Positions 26,543-37,590 of a DNA stretch of 64,000 nt are shown here, piece by piece; the first letter of the stretch is position 1; the number at the start of each line of letters is the position of its first letter. The DNA comes from Phlebopus portentosus (taxonomy: Eukaryota > Basidiomycota > Agaricomycetes > Boletales > Boletinellaceae): the NCBI GenBank assembly GCA_037892935.1, contig JAYXKI010000018.1:620001-684000 (forward strand), given 5' to 3'. The notes under the pieces were generated by a model that had not been told where the DNA came from, did no database searches, and was given only the letters and a program-made list of their open reading frames with translations. Both the position numbers and the translations under genes were made by a program.

Positions 26543-29500
26543 ATGCCCTATTTAGTTACTTTGGCGACTGACTCGATCGATGGATATGAACTCGACATGC
26601 AGGAGAGGAAAGGAGGTCGGGTTGCGGACGAGATGGTATTTGCAGCTGAAGACGCGCTTACCCGTGATCGCCACCCGGCCGTCTTCCAACTTTTCCTTTA
26701 GAGACCTGGATGCACTTTCTCATCACCGGCAACCATTTGGCATCAGCCGAACTTATTGTTTGAAATCCGAGCTGTTGATCATGATGACACTGCGCTGCGC
26801 CTTTTGTTTATCCTCTCAAGAGCCTCTTTTTGAGAAAGCATGCTTAATTCCCAGTCCAGTATTCAGTCCATCAATGGTACGCATGTTCAGTAAATTTGGG
26901 AATATTGTCGTAGAGTGACATGGAACGTTTTGTCTATGTACAAGATGGTGAAAAGAACTTGACGCGTCGACAAAAAGAATCGATGCGAATTCTAATGAAG
27001 GCGTTAGCGGACTTCTTGCACGAAGGTGCGATTCTTCATCCCTAATCTTAGAAGAAGAATTATGAGGCGAAATGAGACTTGTGGACCCTTAGACCGCTAC
27101 GAAGCCGAGAGCATCGCCGATACCGGTGACTACGAGATGGAAGAAAAGTCCGAAAAGAGACCCTCGGCTCGGAAGAAGACAACAGCTCAGCGTTTTCAGG
27201 AGACTGAAGTTGGTCCCACAAACGTCTCTGTTTCGTTAGCTCCTGCGAGTGGACAAACAAGCCAGAGCCTTACCAAGTATGCAAATGTCTAGTAGGTTAT
27301 TGGAGCGTCTAACCTGATCGATTCGTACAGCGCCTGTAATGCTCTAATAAGAGAGGTGCGCATCATTTTTGTTTCTGAGAATAACCGTTCACTTCTTTCA
27401 TAGTCCGTTACGTTCGAATATTCTCTGCGTCCGTTGGGCGCGGGTGGGCCAGGGATGTATGGTGCCTGGGTTCTTCGGCGCAGCTTGCGCGCCTTCTCCG
27501 ACGTCGTAGAAAGCTGCAACGTCGATGAGCTTCATCAAAGCTTTAACAAGTCGGATATTTCTGAACGTCAGATATTTCGAGCTTTAAGTCTCTTTATGGA
27601 TGCTGAATTTGCTTATACAGGACATCGACTCGGTCCCTTTATTGACGAATTACCGGTCGTCCTTTATGGTTTATGGAAGGCGTTTGACGAGTTGGAGTCT
27701 TTTTTGCTCGATTTCGTATCCTTCTTCCATAGCGTCGACTTGACTCGCGTTTTTCAGTTACTGAAGGGTTCGCTTAAGGTGCGCGACGCCTGATACTCTG
27801 ACGACATAAAACTCAACTGTTATTCGTAGAATCAACACGATTCTTTATTGAATCTCAGGACCAGTTGAGTAAACCTTGCGATAGTGAACGAAGCCAGTCT
27901 GATCTCATTTTTGCTTGTAAGGATCTTACATTCCTCCTACCGAGGGTCAGACGATTAGAGACAAATTGCTAGCGTTCTTCTCGGAGCTCGAAAAGTCCTT
28001 TCAGATATTCTCATCAGAATTGTCCGAATTCCGGAGACAGGGTGTGCTCAGGAATTCCATAGTCCTCATCAATCTCAATCTAAACTCCTTTGATAGGCGT
28101 ACCTCTTATCCGAACCTCCCAATCAAATCAATCTGACAGATATCTCATGTTTACGACGATATCTACCTTCTTCTCTGCAGTCACATCTGCGACGCTCCAG
28201 ATATCCTTTCAGGAGGGCCCTGACAGCGGAAGTGATGTGCTGAATACCGCAGTCAACTTATTCTTTTTCTCGTCGCTCATATTCAGCACAGCCTCTGCGG
28301 TGCAAGCCTTGTTGGCAATGGCTTGGATACGGTCCTTCATGTAAGCTTTAAGCACTTGTTTATATGGCCTGGCGGGCTGATGTTAAAGCACTTTAGTCGC
28401 GTACCACGCGAAAGATTGGCATATCAGTGGGTCAGCAAAGGCCCGTTGTTTTCTCTGGTCGTGTCTGGTGTTTTCTTTGCGATTGGTTTATGTTTATTCG
28501 TCATCGCGTCGCAGAAGGCAAGCCGAACTCCGAACAGCTTGTGCTTAAGACACTTCTAATAAGAGCCTGACTCTAGGACTCACCAACGGCGTTCTTCACG
28601 ATTATCTTCGCACTCATGCATGCTATCGGTCTGGTTGTCATGTCAGTCTGGTTTGTGTACGAGCAATGGAGGTTCCGTAGGCAATCAGGCGCTATCGGAA
28701 GGAAATTAACAGAGTCGTCGGTGATTATGTCAATGCTCGCCTGGGTTATGAAGATCTGGCAGTTGCATATCCTTGTTCCGTCAAAGCAGTTCGCCTCTCT
28801 TTTTCCGCGGCTTCTTCCCGACTGGCGACAAGAGGTGAAGAATGATTGTAGGCTCGGAGACGTTGAAAATTCCATTCCGAAGGAAGAGAGGGTATCCGAC
28901 GCTGACAGTTTCGAAGTGGAGGTTGAGCCTCCGTCAAGGCCGGAATCGATCATGTCCTTCATCGACCCCAACGAAGTTAAACCGCGGCTCCCGGCACAAT
29001 TGGACAGCCTTGATTTACAAGCAAAATATAATGGCAAACAGCGTCGTCAGGATTGCGTGCACTTGGAGGACGTACCGGTGCGATTTGTCATCACGGCGGA
29101 AAGTTCGGATGACGTGTTGTTAGAGTCTATTTCCGGTGATATTCATGCTTCGGAAGAGGATCGTTGGACCTCGGAGTCGACCGATAAGGGGTATGTTTCC
29201 TGATGAAGGCGGCGAGACAATTGATTGACTATTTGCTAGGCATATGCATACGAGGCCCGAACCCGAACCAAAGGATACGTCAATGTCTTGGAATGCAGAG
29301 AATTCAACGGTTCTCGGGACAAGTATCGTCGAAGAGCCCTCGGTTGCTGAAGCGCTTCACACTTATGCAGGGCCTAGCTCAGCAGCGCCACTCCCTTGGC
29401 CTGACGCTCAACTTGCACTTCCGGATTCTCAAACGTAAGTCAGGTTTTTCATCTTAGAGAAACACGGACACTCCAATTTCGATGCATTCAGAAGTGATTT

Positions 29501-29633
29501 CTTGCAAGTCCGCAAAGAGAGTTGGCAAGAAGGGTTACGTCAGGATTCAATAACCTACATGGAGATGTATAACCGCCGAAACCCCAAGAGAAAGCGGACA
29601 TACCCTTCGCTTGACTCCCCTTCTCCGTCGTAA
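26543..29633 (+). CDS. Hypothetical protein with C-terminal membrane segments
   Basis: Many coding pieces on the plus strand suggest one multi-exon gene, though it was not fully assembled. They are a possible first exon from the ATG at 26543 (MPYLVTLATDSIDGYELDMQ), an acidic region at 27063-27290, and a helical region at 27434-27790. A stretch near 27950-28080 (LLAFFSELEKSFQIFSSEL) follows. Hydrophobic segments YLMFTTISTFFSAVTSATL (28141) and GPLFSLVVSGVFFAIGLCLF (28441) look like transmembrane helices, and a long polar tail (28680-29633) ends with a basic PKRKR near the stop at 29631-29633. I do not recognise the family. The 26543 exon could belong to a separate short gene; an alternative start is at 27063. 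Confidence 0.45.
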
Positions 29634-29999
29634 ACGGTCATCTTTCTCATGCTATGGGTGACTTCTCTTGCGTTGGATCTCTCGCATACCGTTACACCGG
29701 ATTTATGTACGCGACCAGGACAAATAAAGCCGCATACAGGGACTGTACTCTACGTTGCATATACCATTTGTGTTCGTAGAGCGCCGAACTTGTTTTGAGC
29801 CAATGATGGTTTACTGTGGACAATTGACGAAAAGAAGTGAATAAAGTACAGCAATACATAGCGATGTCAGGAAATTATTGTGATTTTTTCAGCAACGATA
29901 CATTCGTTAAGTTAAGGCAGTGTAGTACACGATATGTACAACCCAATAACACGACAATCCCATACAGTAGAAGTCAGGAAGTAAACCGGGAGCTCCCCC
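29634..29999. other. Intergenic region between convergent genes
   Basis: 3' ends of the membrane-protein gene and calcineurin A meet here. Nothing else was recognised. Confidence 0.4.
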
Positions 30000-32751
30000 C
30001 TATATTGTCCCGAGTCTTTTTAGCGTATCGGGACGGGAACCTGAAGCACGGGAGCCACGGATCCTGGCAAGTTTATTTGCAAGCTCGCGCAGCTCAAGTT
30101 CTGCCTCGTCGACCTCGTCGTCGTCTCCCTCTTGCAGCGTCTTGCGGAACTTCGCCTCAAGCTCGTTATCATCCATACTGTTGCCTGAGGACGAGCGAGG
30201 TCGCGTTGAGGGTGCCTGGAGATTCGGGAAGGCAGTCCCATCCGGGACATGGAATTCGGCATACGTTCATTGGTCATATCTGACCGTCGGCTATTCACGT
30301 CAAAGTCGCAGACGTATGAGTCCGAAACCATCTTTAAGAAAAGTAGAAAGGGCACATACGCATCGTCGAAGCTGCGAATAGCTCGTTTGATCTGGTTACC
30401 GCGCACACCAAGTTCATCAGTAGTAATGACACCGCGAGCTCGCATGGCGGTCATTCCAGACGCCTCCACTGCCGAATTGAGTTCGGAAGCTGTCTCGGCC
30501 TCCTCACTGTGTGTTATTCAGCACCTGCAACAGGCATAGACGAATGGTAGGTGACATACCGCAGCAATTGGAAGATCCTTCTCATCCTGCCAACGGCCAA
30601 AATCTTGTTTCTTATCGCCGCGCGGCGTTGTTCTTTGGCAGCTTCTTCTTCCGCTTCGGCCTCAGCTGCCGCTTCTTCGTCTTCAGAGGATTCTTCGAGT
30701 TCTTCGGCCGAACAAACCGAGAGCACTCCAAGCAGCATTTGAACGACTGGAGAATACATTCCAAAGGCCAGTTAGTACCTCCGGACAACATCCAGAGCTA
30801 GCATGCGCACTTTTATCGCCAACGAATGGAAGGCTCCATGTAAAAGCATCCATGAAGTTTGGTAGCCAGTATGGATGGCTCGATGCATTGAATTGGCGAA
30901 TAGTTATGTTCTTGTCGACATACTTCAACACAGCACCGCGGTTATGATAGAAGTCGCAATAGTTTGGGGCGGAAAAGATGGTGATGACTGATGGGAACTT
31001 CTTGGCGCGTGTTTTTCGGTACATCTGATATCTATAACCAACCTTTAGGGTCTGGCACACTTCTGTGAAAATGAACAGGTTATTTACCCTTGCTGCTGCA
31101 CCTCGTGTCCACGGATAATACCTAGAAGACCGTTTCGCTCAAGGAAATTGCAGACAGCTTCATACCTTATCACAAGTCAAATGCCAATTCCTTCTCTCAA
31201 GTTACAAACATAAAAAACTCACGTGTAAAAATACGAGCATCCTCTTGCAGGATTGGGTATGAACGATTCGGGCACTACCCCATTCGTAGGAGCAGGAGGC
31301 GGTGTGTTATCAAAGTTCGGCACTGGATCGGCCCACAGCAAATCACATAGGAGACCATGGGATGGGGGTTCGACAAAACGATTCACCTAAAATCAAGATT
31401 TATAATAACGACTACCGTAGGGTTCACGTGAAGCAAAAATTCTGACCTTATTGATGTCAGCAAGCGAGTTGAGTTCCGGTGATATACCACCATGGACACA
31501 AAAGAATCGACGGTCGAGTACGGCGGCAACGGGTAGTGCGGAGAAGGTCTCGATGCAAGCGAGGTAGATAGCCAAGGAGTACTTTCGCGTACCTGCCAGG
31601 GGAAGACGAGTCATTTATTCCGATGTCAACGGAGGAGGGCCGGACTATCAGCACATACATTCTCGGTGGAAAGTAAAGTATTCGGTTAGATGTCGACATT
31701 CATGATTTCCCCGCAGCAAAAGTATTCGATCCGGATAATTAAGCTTTAGCGAGTAAATGTAGAGCAGAGCCTATTGAATCATTCGAATTCAGCACGATTC
31801 CTTCGCATGAAGAGCTTAAGAGTGTGGATCGTGAAAGAAAGCAGGTAGAAGAAACCCAAATACCTCGATGCCGAAAGAACCCCTATCCACGTAGTCACCG
31901 AGGAACAGATACGTATTGTTTGCGACATCTCCGCCGATTTCAAATACCTTCATAAGGTCGTACTACAAGCGAGAAGTCAACACATTGGGCAAGTATGATA
32001 AAGACGTTCAAATAGGGAAAGCTATCGATGCTCACAAATTGTCCATGGATGTCACCGACCACTTGAAATGATACGAGTTAGGATCAACGAGTCTGAATGT
32101 CCGACGGGAATGAATGGATCGCGAAGGAATGGGGCCGAATATGAGCAGAAAGACAAGAGACGGCCCAGCACAATACGTGATGATCATGTTTCCTCAATAT
32201 CAAGAAAAAATGCCCAGATACATCGGTAAATGATGTCTAGAGAGAAGCCAGAGAGAAGAAACTTGACACGGCAGGCATTCTTTGGTCTACCGTGCAGAAG
32301 AAAGCAAGCAAACTTTCTACGAGACGTACCTGTAATTGGACCCTGCACAGACAGTAGGTTCTCCTCTTTCGACAGCAGATTCTTCGTTTCTTGAAGAATG
32401 AAAAGCGTCTGCTCTTCTGTAAGACGACCTTCTCGGAAAAGATGGTTCTTGAGGAATTCGGCATTTGGTCTTCTGTTCCCATAGATGTTCGATTGAAAGA
32501 ATTGTTCATCTGAAGGCTTTTGCCAAGCAGGCTCTGGAACCTAGACGATAGAGCACTGATGTGTAAGAGACGACATTCATGAGCAACACATGACACTCAA
32601 GTTGAACGTACACTGGGAACTTGTCTGGTCCTGCACGCCTCTCTGAAGCCTGGATGCTCAATCTGTGTAAGGCTACGCTGGAGGGCTGGTCTGTTCTTGT
32701 CTGTGATTTGAGAGAATGCGTTTCGAAAGTAGGCTTGTTTGTCCTCTGCCA
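30000..32751 (-). CDS. Calcineurin catalytic subunit A (PP2B phosphatase)
   Basis: Multi-exon minus-strand gene. The start is the ATG at 32751-32749 ([19 protein letters not shown]). It then reads [22 protein letters not shown] (about 32050), [13 protein letters not shown] (about 31895), [18 protein letters not shown] (about 31700), [12 protein letters not shown] (about 31480) and [19 protein letters not shown] (about 30960). These are the metal-binding and catalytic motifs of PPP-family phosphatases in the PP2B form. The C-terminus has an acidic run, a calmodulin-binding helix [19 protein letters not shown] (about 30620-30560), and an autoinhibitory-like region before the stop at 30000. Calcineurin is the calcium/calmodulin-activated Ser/Thr phosphatase that acts with regulatory subunit B (not seen here) in stress, growth and, in some fungi, thermotolerance. 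All hallmark residues are present. Confidence 0.93.
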
Positions 32752-33852
32752 TCGCGGTTCTAACGAGGACGACGGAAGAAGACGAGGAGTGATAGGCGCT
32801 CAGGACTCAGGACACAGCGCGCCTCGCACTACGCGTGTACGTAAGCGTCGATCTTCCTGGTTTAAATTTGGGTCCTGACCCCGAATTACGATTCCGATCT
32901 CTGCCAGTGTAATAACATAACTCATTCTTCTCAGTCCAGATACCTCCTCAAAACGGGCTTTAGTTGTCCACACCCCGAGGAAACTGGTACATGCGAACAT
33001 GACTGCTCGTGCTCTCTCTGTGCGAGGTCAAAGCGACGTTTCAAGAAATCATCTATAGTTCTGCAGAACGGGTAAAACCTCCCAAACAGTAAAAGAAATT
33101 TCGACTCCATTACAAAAATGCTCGTTGTTGACCTTGTATATGGACCACCATGTCTACTCTAGGGTTTCATACAATCCTCTAGAGATACTGTTCAAGTTTT
33201 GGGATTTGACAATTAAACCTATAGTAGTACGTAGTATATCCTTCAATACTTGACTCTCCGGGTCGAAAGCTACTAAATATGTGTGCCATCACGCACTGAG
33301 CTGAAGGAATAGATGGGAACACTTTTCATTCTATTAAACTTCCTACTGACTTGAATGAAGGAGTGGTGGTGCTGAAATCTGGAGTTCCGAGGTAATAGCT
33401 ACGGCCAGAAATTAGAAGTATTTGTGCACTTATGAATTGGAAGGTTGACCACAGGACTCGATGTACCGATACTCGAGCTGGATGAAGACAGTAGTGGCAC
33501 AGAATGCTGTGGCGAAAGCACATTCCAGACTTCACTTATATCCAGCGACCTTCAGTAATCCTTAAAAAGGAACTTCGTCGTATAGAAAGTGGCTTGTTTC
33601 CCATTTTCATGTGTAAAGCACATTCTCTCTGCCACAGGAAAGAGTGAATATGACTGTGGCTTCGTATGCAATTCGGAACTTACCGGTCTGCGGCCAGCTG
33701 CCATTCTGTGGCCAGGTGTGGACCCTGAGCATAAGACAAAGAGATGTCGCCACAACCCAGTCCTCTATATATACTCCGCACGAATTACCCTATACTCATC
33801 TCTAAACTCTCACTCGAACGATATCCTGCTACTATTCTCTGCTGCGTTCGAA
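32752..33852. other. Intergenic region between divergent calcineurin A and FunK1 genes
   Basis: About 1.1 kb without a recognisable gene. It contains the presumed promoters of both neighbours, including a TATA-like element just upstream of FunK1. Confidence 0.5.
33766..33773 (+). promoter_or_regulatory. TATA-like element upstream of FunK1
   Basis: TATATATA lies 80 bases upstream of the FunK1 start codon at 33853, a position compatible with a core promoter. This is inferred from sequence only. Confidence 0.4.
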
Positions 33853-36533
33853 ATGGACAGGTAGGTTGCGGTTGTTTGCTGTACGCGATCACGTGATATT
33901 AGTGTCACTCACGTGCCTTCCGTTTTCAGTGCAAGCGTTAGTGCTCCTCCGGTCTTGGAGCCCCCACGGACACCACCGCGCCCACCGTCCGACGTCCCCG
34001 CTCGCGCGGTCCAGTCTTCTACTCCCAATAAGAAGAAGGCATCGGGCGACCTTTATAATAGTACCGACAAAATTCACGCTGAGGACAACAAGAAAGACAT
34101 GTACCGCGAAACACATAAGTACTTCCTCGGTCCCATGCCGGTCGAGCAGTTCTTGGAGGCCTTCGTCAAACCTAGTCGAGCCTGTTGCACAAGAAGAAGC
34201 AACAGGAATAAGGGGCTAGACTTTACGCTGGACAGCAAGTGGCAGGCTGAATCGGATATGTATGACCCGCTGGTGCGTGGCTTTCTTTCGTATAATCTTT
34301 CCCCCTATTGACCATATCGTTCTAGATAATCGCACTAAACAAGCTAAAGATAAATAAATTGCGCTTCGTAAAGACAGCTAACAGAGGCGATCCAAACTGG
34401 GTCGTTGCGAATCTGGCTCCCGACATTTCCGCTTATCCTAAGGCACGCTCGAACTGCTTGGACCTCGCGACGGACTTTTCAAGCATGGAATTCCCTATGG
34501 AACTCAAACCGAAGCGTTCCAAGGATCCGTTCAAAGACCCCAAAGAAGGTGTCAATGTGGCAGAGCATGAGTTCGTAAGAAATGACGATGAATCAAAGAG
34601 GATAATCGGACAGATCACTTCCTACGCAGCTGCGCAAATGGGAATGTCATTCCGGACTCATTGCTTCTCCGTGTTCATTGCAGGCGATTCTGCTCGCTTA
34701 ATTCGCTGGGACAGAGCTGGCGCGATTGTAACCAGATCGTTCAAGTATGTCGAGGTATCCTGGCTTGTGGATTTCATCGAGCGCTTTGGTACATTGTCGC
34801 CGCTTCAACGAGGCTGGGATTGGACTGTCCGTCCCCCGACCACGATCGATCGGGAAGTATTAAAGAAGGCTATGGAAGCTCTGATCCAGCATCGTTTCAA
34901 TGGCGAAAGCGAACAAGAGTTTCAAGATCGATCTGAATACTTTCGGAGAGCGAGATACTTCAAGTTTTTGGTCCCAGTACTTACGACAGGTCAGGAAACA
35001 GGTGCAATGAGGTTGAAATCTTACATTGGTGCCTTTCCGAGACGATGGGCATGCTCATTGCTGGGCCGCAACTCGCGTGGGACGCCTGTTTTTGACCCAG
35101 AAAGTGGGCAGATACGTTGGCTAAAGGACTCTTGGAGAATCGACATGGATATGGTTGTGGTCGAGCACAAGTCGTACGAGAAATTGGAACGGTGCAACGT
35201 GCGGAATCTTATTCCACTTGTGACCGCCGGTGACGTTCGAGAATTGGACGAGCTTTGCACAGAAAAACCGACTTACGCCGTGCACACCGATGTAAAGGCG
35301 TTTCGTGACCCCGACTCATCGACTGCGTTGGCCTCATCCTCTGAGGAATTGGAGCAGATGCCTATTCGCGGGCGCGTGTACAACACGGTCCATTGCACTA
35401 TGACCGATAAATTCATCCTCGAGGATTGGGTTTGTGGCGACAAGATGTTCCTGCAGAGAAATATGCTCGGTTATTCTCATTATCGGATTGTCCTCCAAGA
35501 GGTTGGGCGTGATCTGACTTCGTTCCCATCTACTACGGTACTCTTGAGGGCGGTCGCGGATGCGTTGCTATGTAAGTAATACGCTGTATTCCATGGCTCG
35601 TCAAACTAACTGTATTTCGCGCAGGCCACTGCGATGCTCAGTTCGAGGCAAAAATCCTTCATCGTGACATAAGCCCGGGAAACGTTTTAATAATGGAAGA
35701 TGGCACAGGCAGATTGATTGATTGGGATCTTTGCAGACACGCCGAGCAAGGTCAGTCGAATCGTCCGGGTCGTACTGTAAGTCGCTATACTTCTCTTTAT
35801 GTATCGCAACACATTTAGATGTTCCGCTTAGGGTACATGGCAGTTCATATCTGGAATGCTCCTGAGATACCCGAACATAAAGGTTCACGATTATGTCGAT
35901 GACCTGGAATCTTTCCTTCATTCGTTGGCATTCACTCTGGTTCTATTCTCAAGCTCATCATTGCATGCCGATGACCTGACCGAATACTTGTCAATGTTCG
36001 ATGAAGAGCGAGAGTGCAATGACGGCAAGACCAAAGGTGGCAGCGCAAAATGTTTAAAATTGAGGTCCGAGGGTAGCTATGTTGAAGGTTTGGATTTCCC
36101 TGGCCGACCCAGACTGCGCGACCTTCTGTTGGACTTCTCTCTATTGTTCATGCCAGTGTATGCCCTTACGCAGACTGAGCAGACAATAACACAGACTAAA
36201 ATACTCAAGACACAGGATGGAGGAGGACTGAGGATTCGTGGGATGATTCTTGAGCTTCTCAAGCATGTAGAAGATTTCAAGGACTGGGTGAAAAACCCTG
36301 GATCGAAGAGAGTGGATGACCACTTGTCGAGCTCACAAAAAGGAAAACGACGTCGCGAGTCGAACTTCCGCATGCCATTTCAGCCCGTCTCTTACACTTC
36401 TGATCATCTCCCCGGAACTATGGATCCCATACCGGAACGAAATGAGCATGATACTGAGGAGGAAGAAGGGGAGGAAGGAGAAGAGGGAGAACGGAAGACG
36501 AAGAGGATTCGCTCTGATGTAGAAACACACTAA
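33853..36533 (+). CDS. FunK1 fungal-type protein kinase, intact copy
   Basis: Five exons (33853-33860, 33930-34272, 34326-35571, 35625-35776, 35832-36533) total 2451 nt, giving 816 residues in frame. The first exon holds only eight coding bases. The kinase region includes WDRAGAIVTRSFKYVE, the catalytic loop HRDISPGNVLIMEDGTG (Asp 547), and IDWDLC, where DWD takes the place of DFG. These are what I know of the FunK1 family, expanded in multicellular basidiomycetes and distantly related to small-molecule and eukaryotic-like kinases. The C-terminal tail is acidic, then basic (EEEEGEEGEEGE, then RKTKRIRS), which could be a nuclear signal. Substrates are unknown. Two decayed copies lie in the window, one immediately downstream in tandem. 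Confidence 0.85.
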
Positions 36534-36875
36534 TGGCTAGTCAAGTTGTCTGTATTGATATTGTTGTCCTGTACTCGATCTATCCTGTATACTTTACAAC
36601 TGCGAGTCAGTTGTTTAATTGATATTGACTAAAACTGCATGTGTTCGAAGTAGAACCCGAAGGCCTAGGATGTTTAAATATATGCAGCATTTGTGCTGCT
36701 TCGACGGCACTCGTGGCTTCATTCACATTCACAGAATGAACTTACCGGCCTTCGGAATATAAGACAAGAATGTGGTTCCAGGTCAGTTTTTTCCATCTGT
36801 TTCGCATACAGCACGCTCCGTGAAGGCTGCATCTCCTTTTTGAAACGCTTTTGGCCTCTTCAATTGCCATTCAAA
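36534..36875. other. Upstream region of the tandem FunK1 copy
   Basis: No gene. It resembles a promoter and leader region for the tandem FunK1 copy that starts at 36876. Confidence 0.4.
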
Positions 36876-37026
36876 ATGAACAGGTATATTACGCGTTTTG
36901 CTGGATACGCTCACGTAATTCAAAGTCGGCGTTCACGCACAAGCCTGAAAAACATCGATTTTCTCTGGCATGAACATACCTAGTACCTACGGAGGTTCAG
37001 TAACGGAACCCAAGCTACTGGCTATC
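36876..37026 (+). pseudogene. FunK1 pseudogene copy 2, 5' part before the retroelement
   Basis: Begins with ATGAACAG followed by a GT donor, the same tiny first exon as the intact gene (ATGGACAG). The first intron keeps a recognisable 'tacgctcacgtaatt' block. The region ends at the target-site copy CTATC (37022-37026). Reading across the excised retroelement with one target-site copy removed gives a continuous frame, VTEPKLLAISDVERYKFA, showing the element landed in coding sequence. Confidence 0.75.
37022..37026 (+). repeat. Target-site duplication, left copy (CTATC)
   Basis: CTATC immediately precedes the left LTR and recurs immediately after the right LTR at 47054-47058. Five bases is the size usual for Ty3/gypsy integration. 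Confidence 0.9.
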
Positions 37027-37337
37027 TGTGACGAATGGTAAGATTCGGTCACACGAGAGATTCCTCTGGCACTCAGATCACACCGTTACTGACTGGATTA
37101 ACCGTAGTATTAGAGTGATAGTCGAGAGGGAAGAATCCCTCTTACATTTGCTATCTACCAGCTATATAAACTAAACTACACATGGGGGAAACGTGAAAAC
37201 TAAAGCTAACTAAATGCATAGGGTCGCGCTCACATAAGCTATTGGTAAGATACTTAGTCATATGGTTCCGCGCGTAACGTCTGCGTTACGCTGCGGAACC
37301 CTATGGAGGAAAGCATGGTGACGGTTACTTCGTCACA
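37027..37337 (-). repeat. LTR (3' LTR of the minus-strand element)
   Basis: 311 bp with terminal inverted TGTGACGAA / TTCGTCACA. It contains a long imperfect palindrome at 37264-37300 (GGTTCCGC... GCGGAACC) and a smaller one (GAGGGA AGAA TCCCTC). It matches the right copy base for base in my reading. Confidence 0.97.
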
Positions 37338-37590
37338 TACGCCCTCCAGAACTTGTCTACAAGTTCTTATAGTAAAGTAGCATAATGGAATAAACATAAT
37401 CTATGTATAGAATTTATATTCCAAGTGTGAATTCATAAGGACGGCATAAAACATATCTAAGACAAGTCGATCGGGTAAACGATCGACTTCGCCGATCATT
37501 TCCGTAAAAAGAGTTTACATAAGCAGCATAGAGGAGAGTAGCACACATATCACATCTCGCGCAGCAATGTACTATTAACGTTACTTGTCC

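Noticed and set aside
30511..30801. Plus-strand frames across the calcineurin C-terminus
   Set aside because: They are antisense to the acidic and calmodulin-binding segments of calcineurin A.
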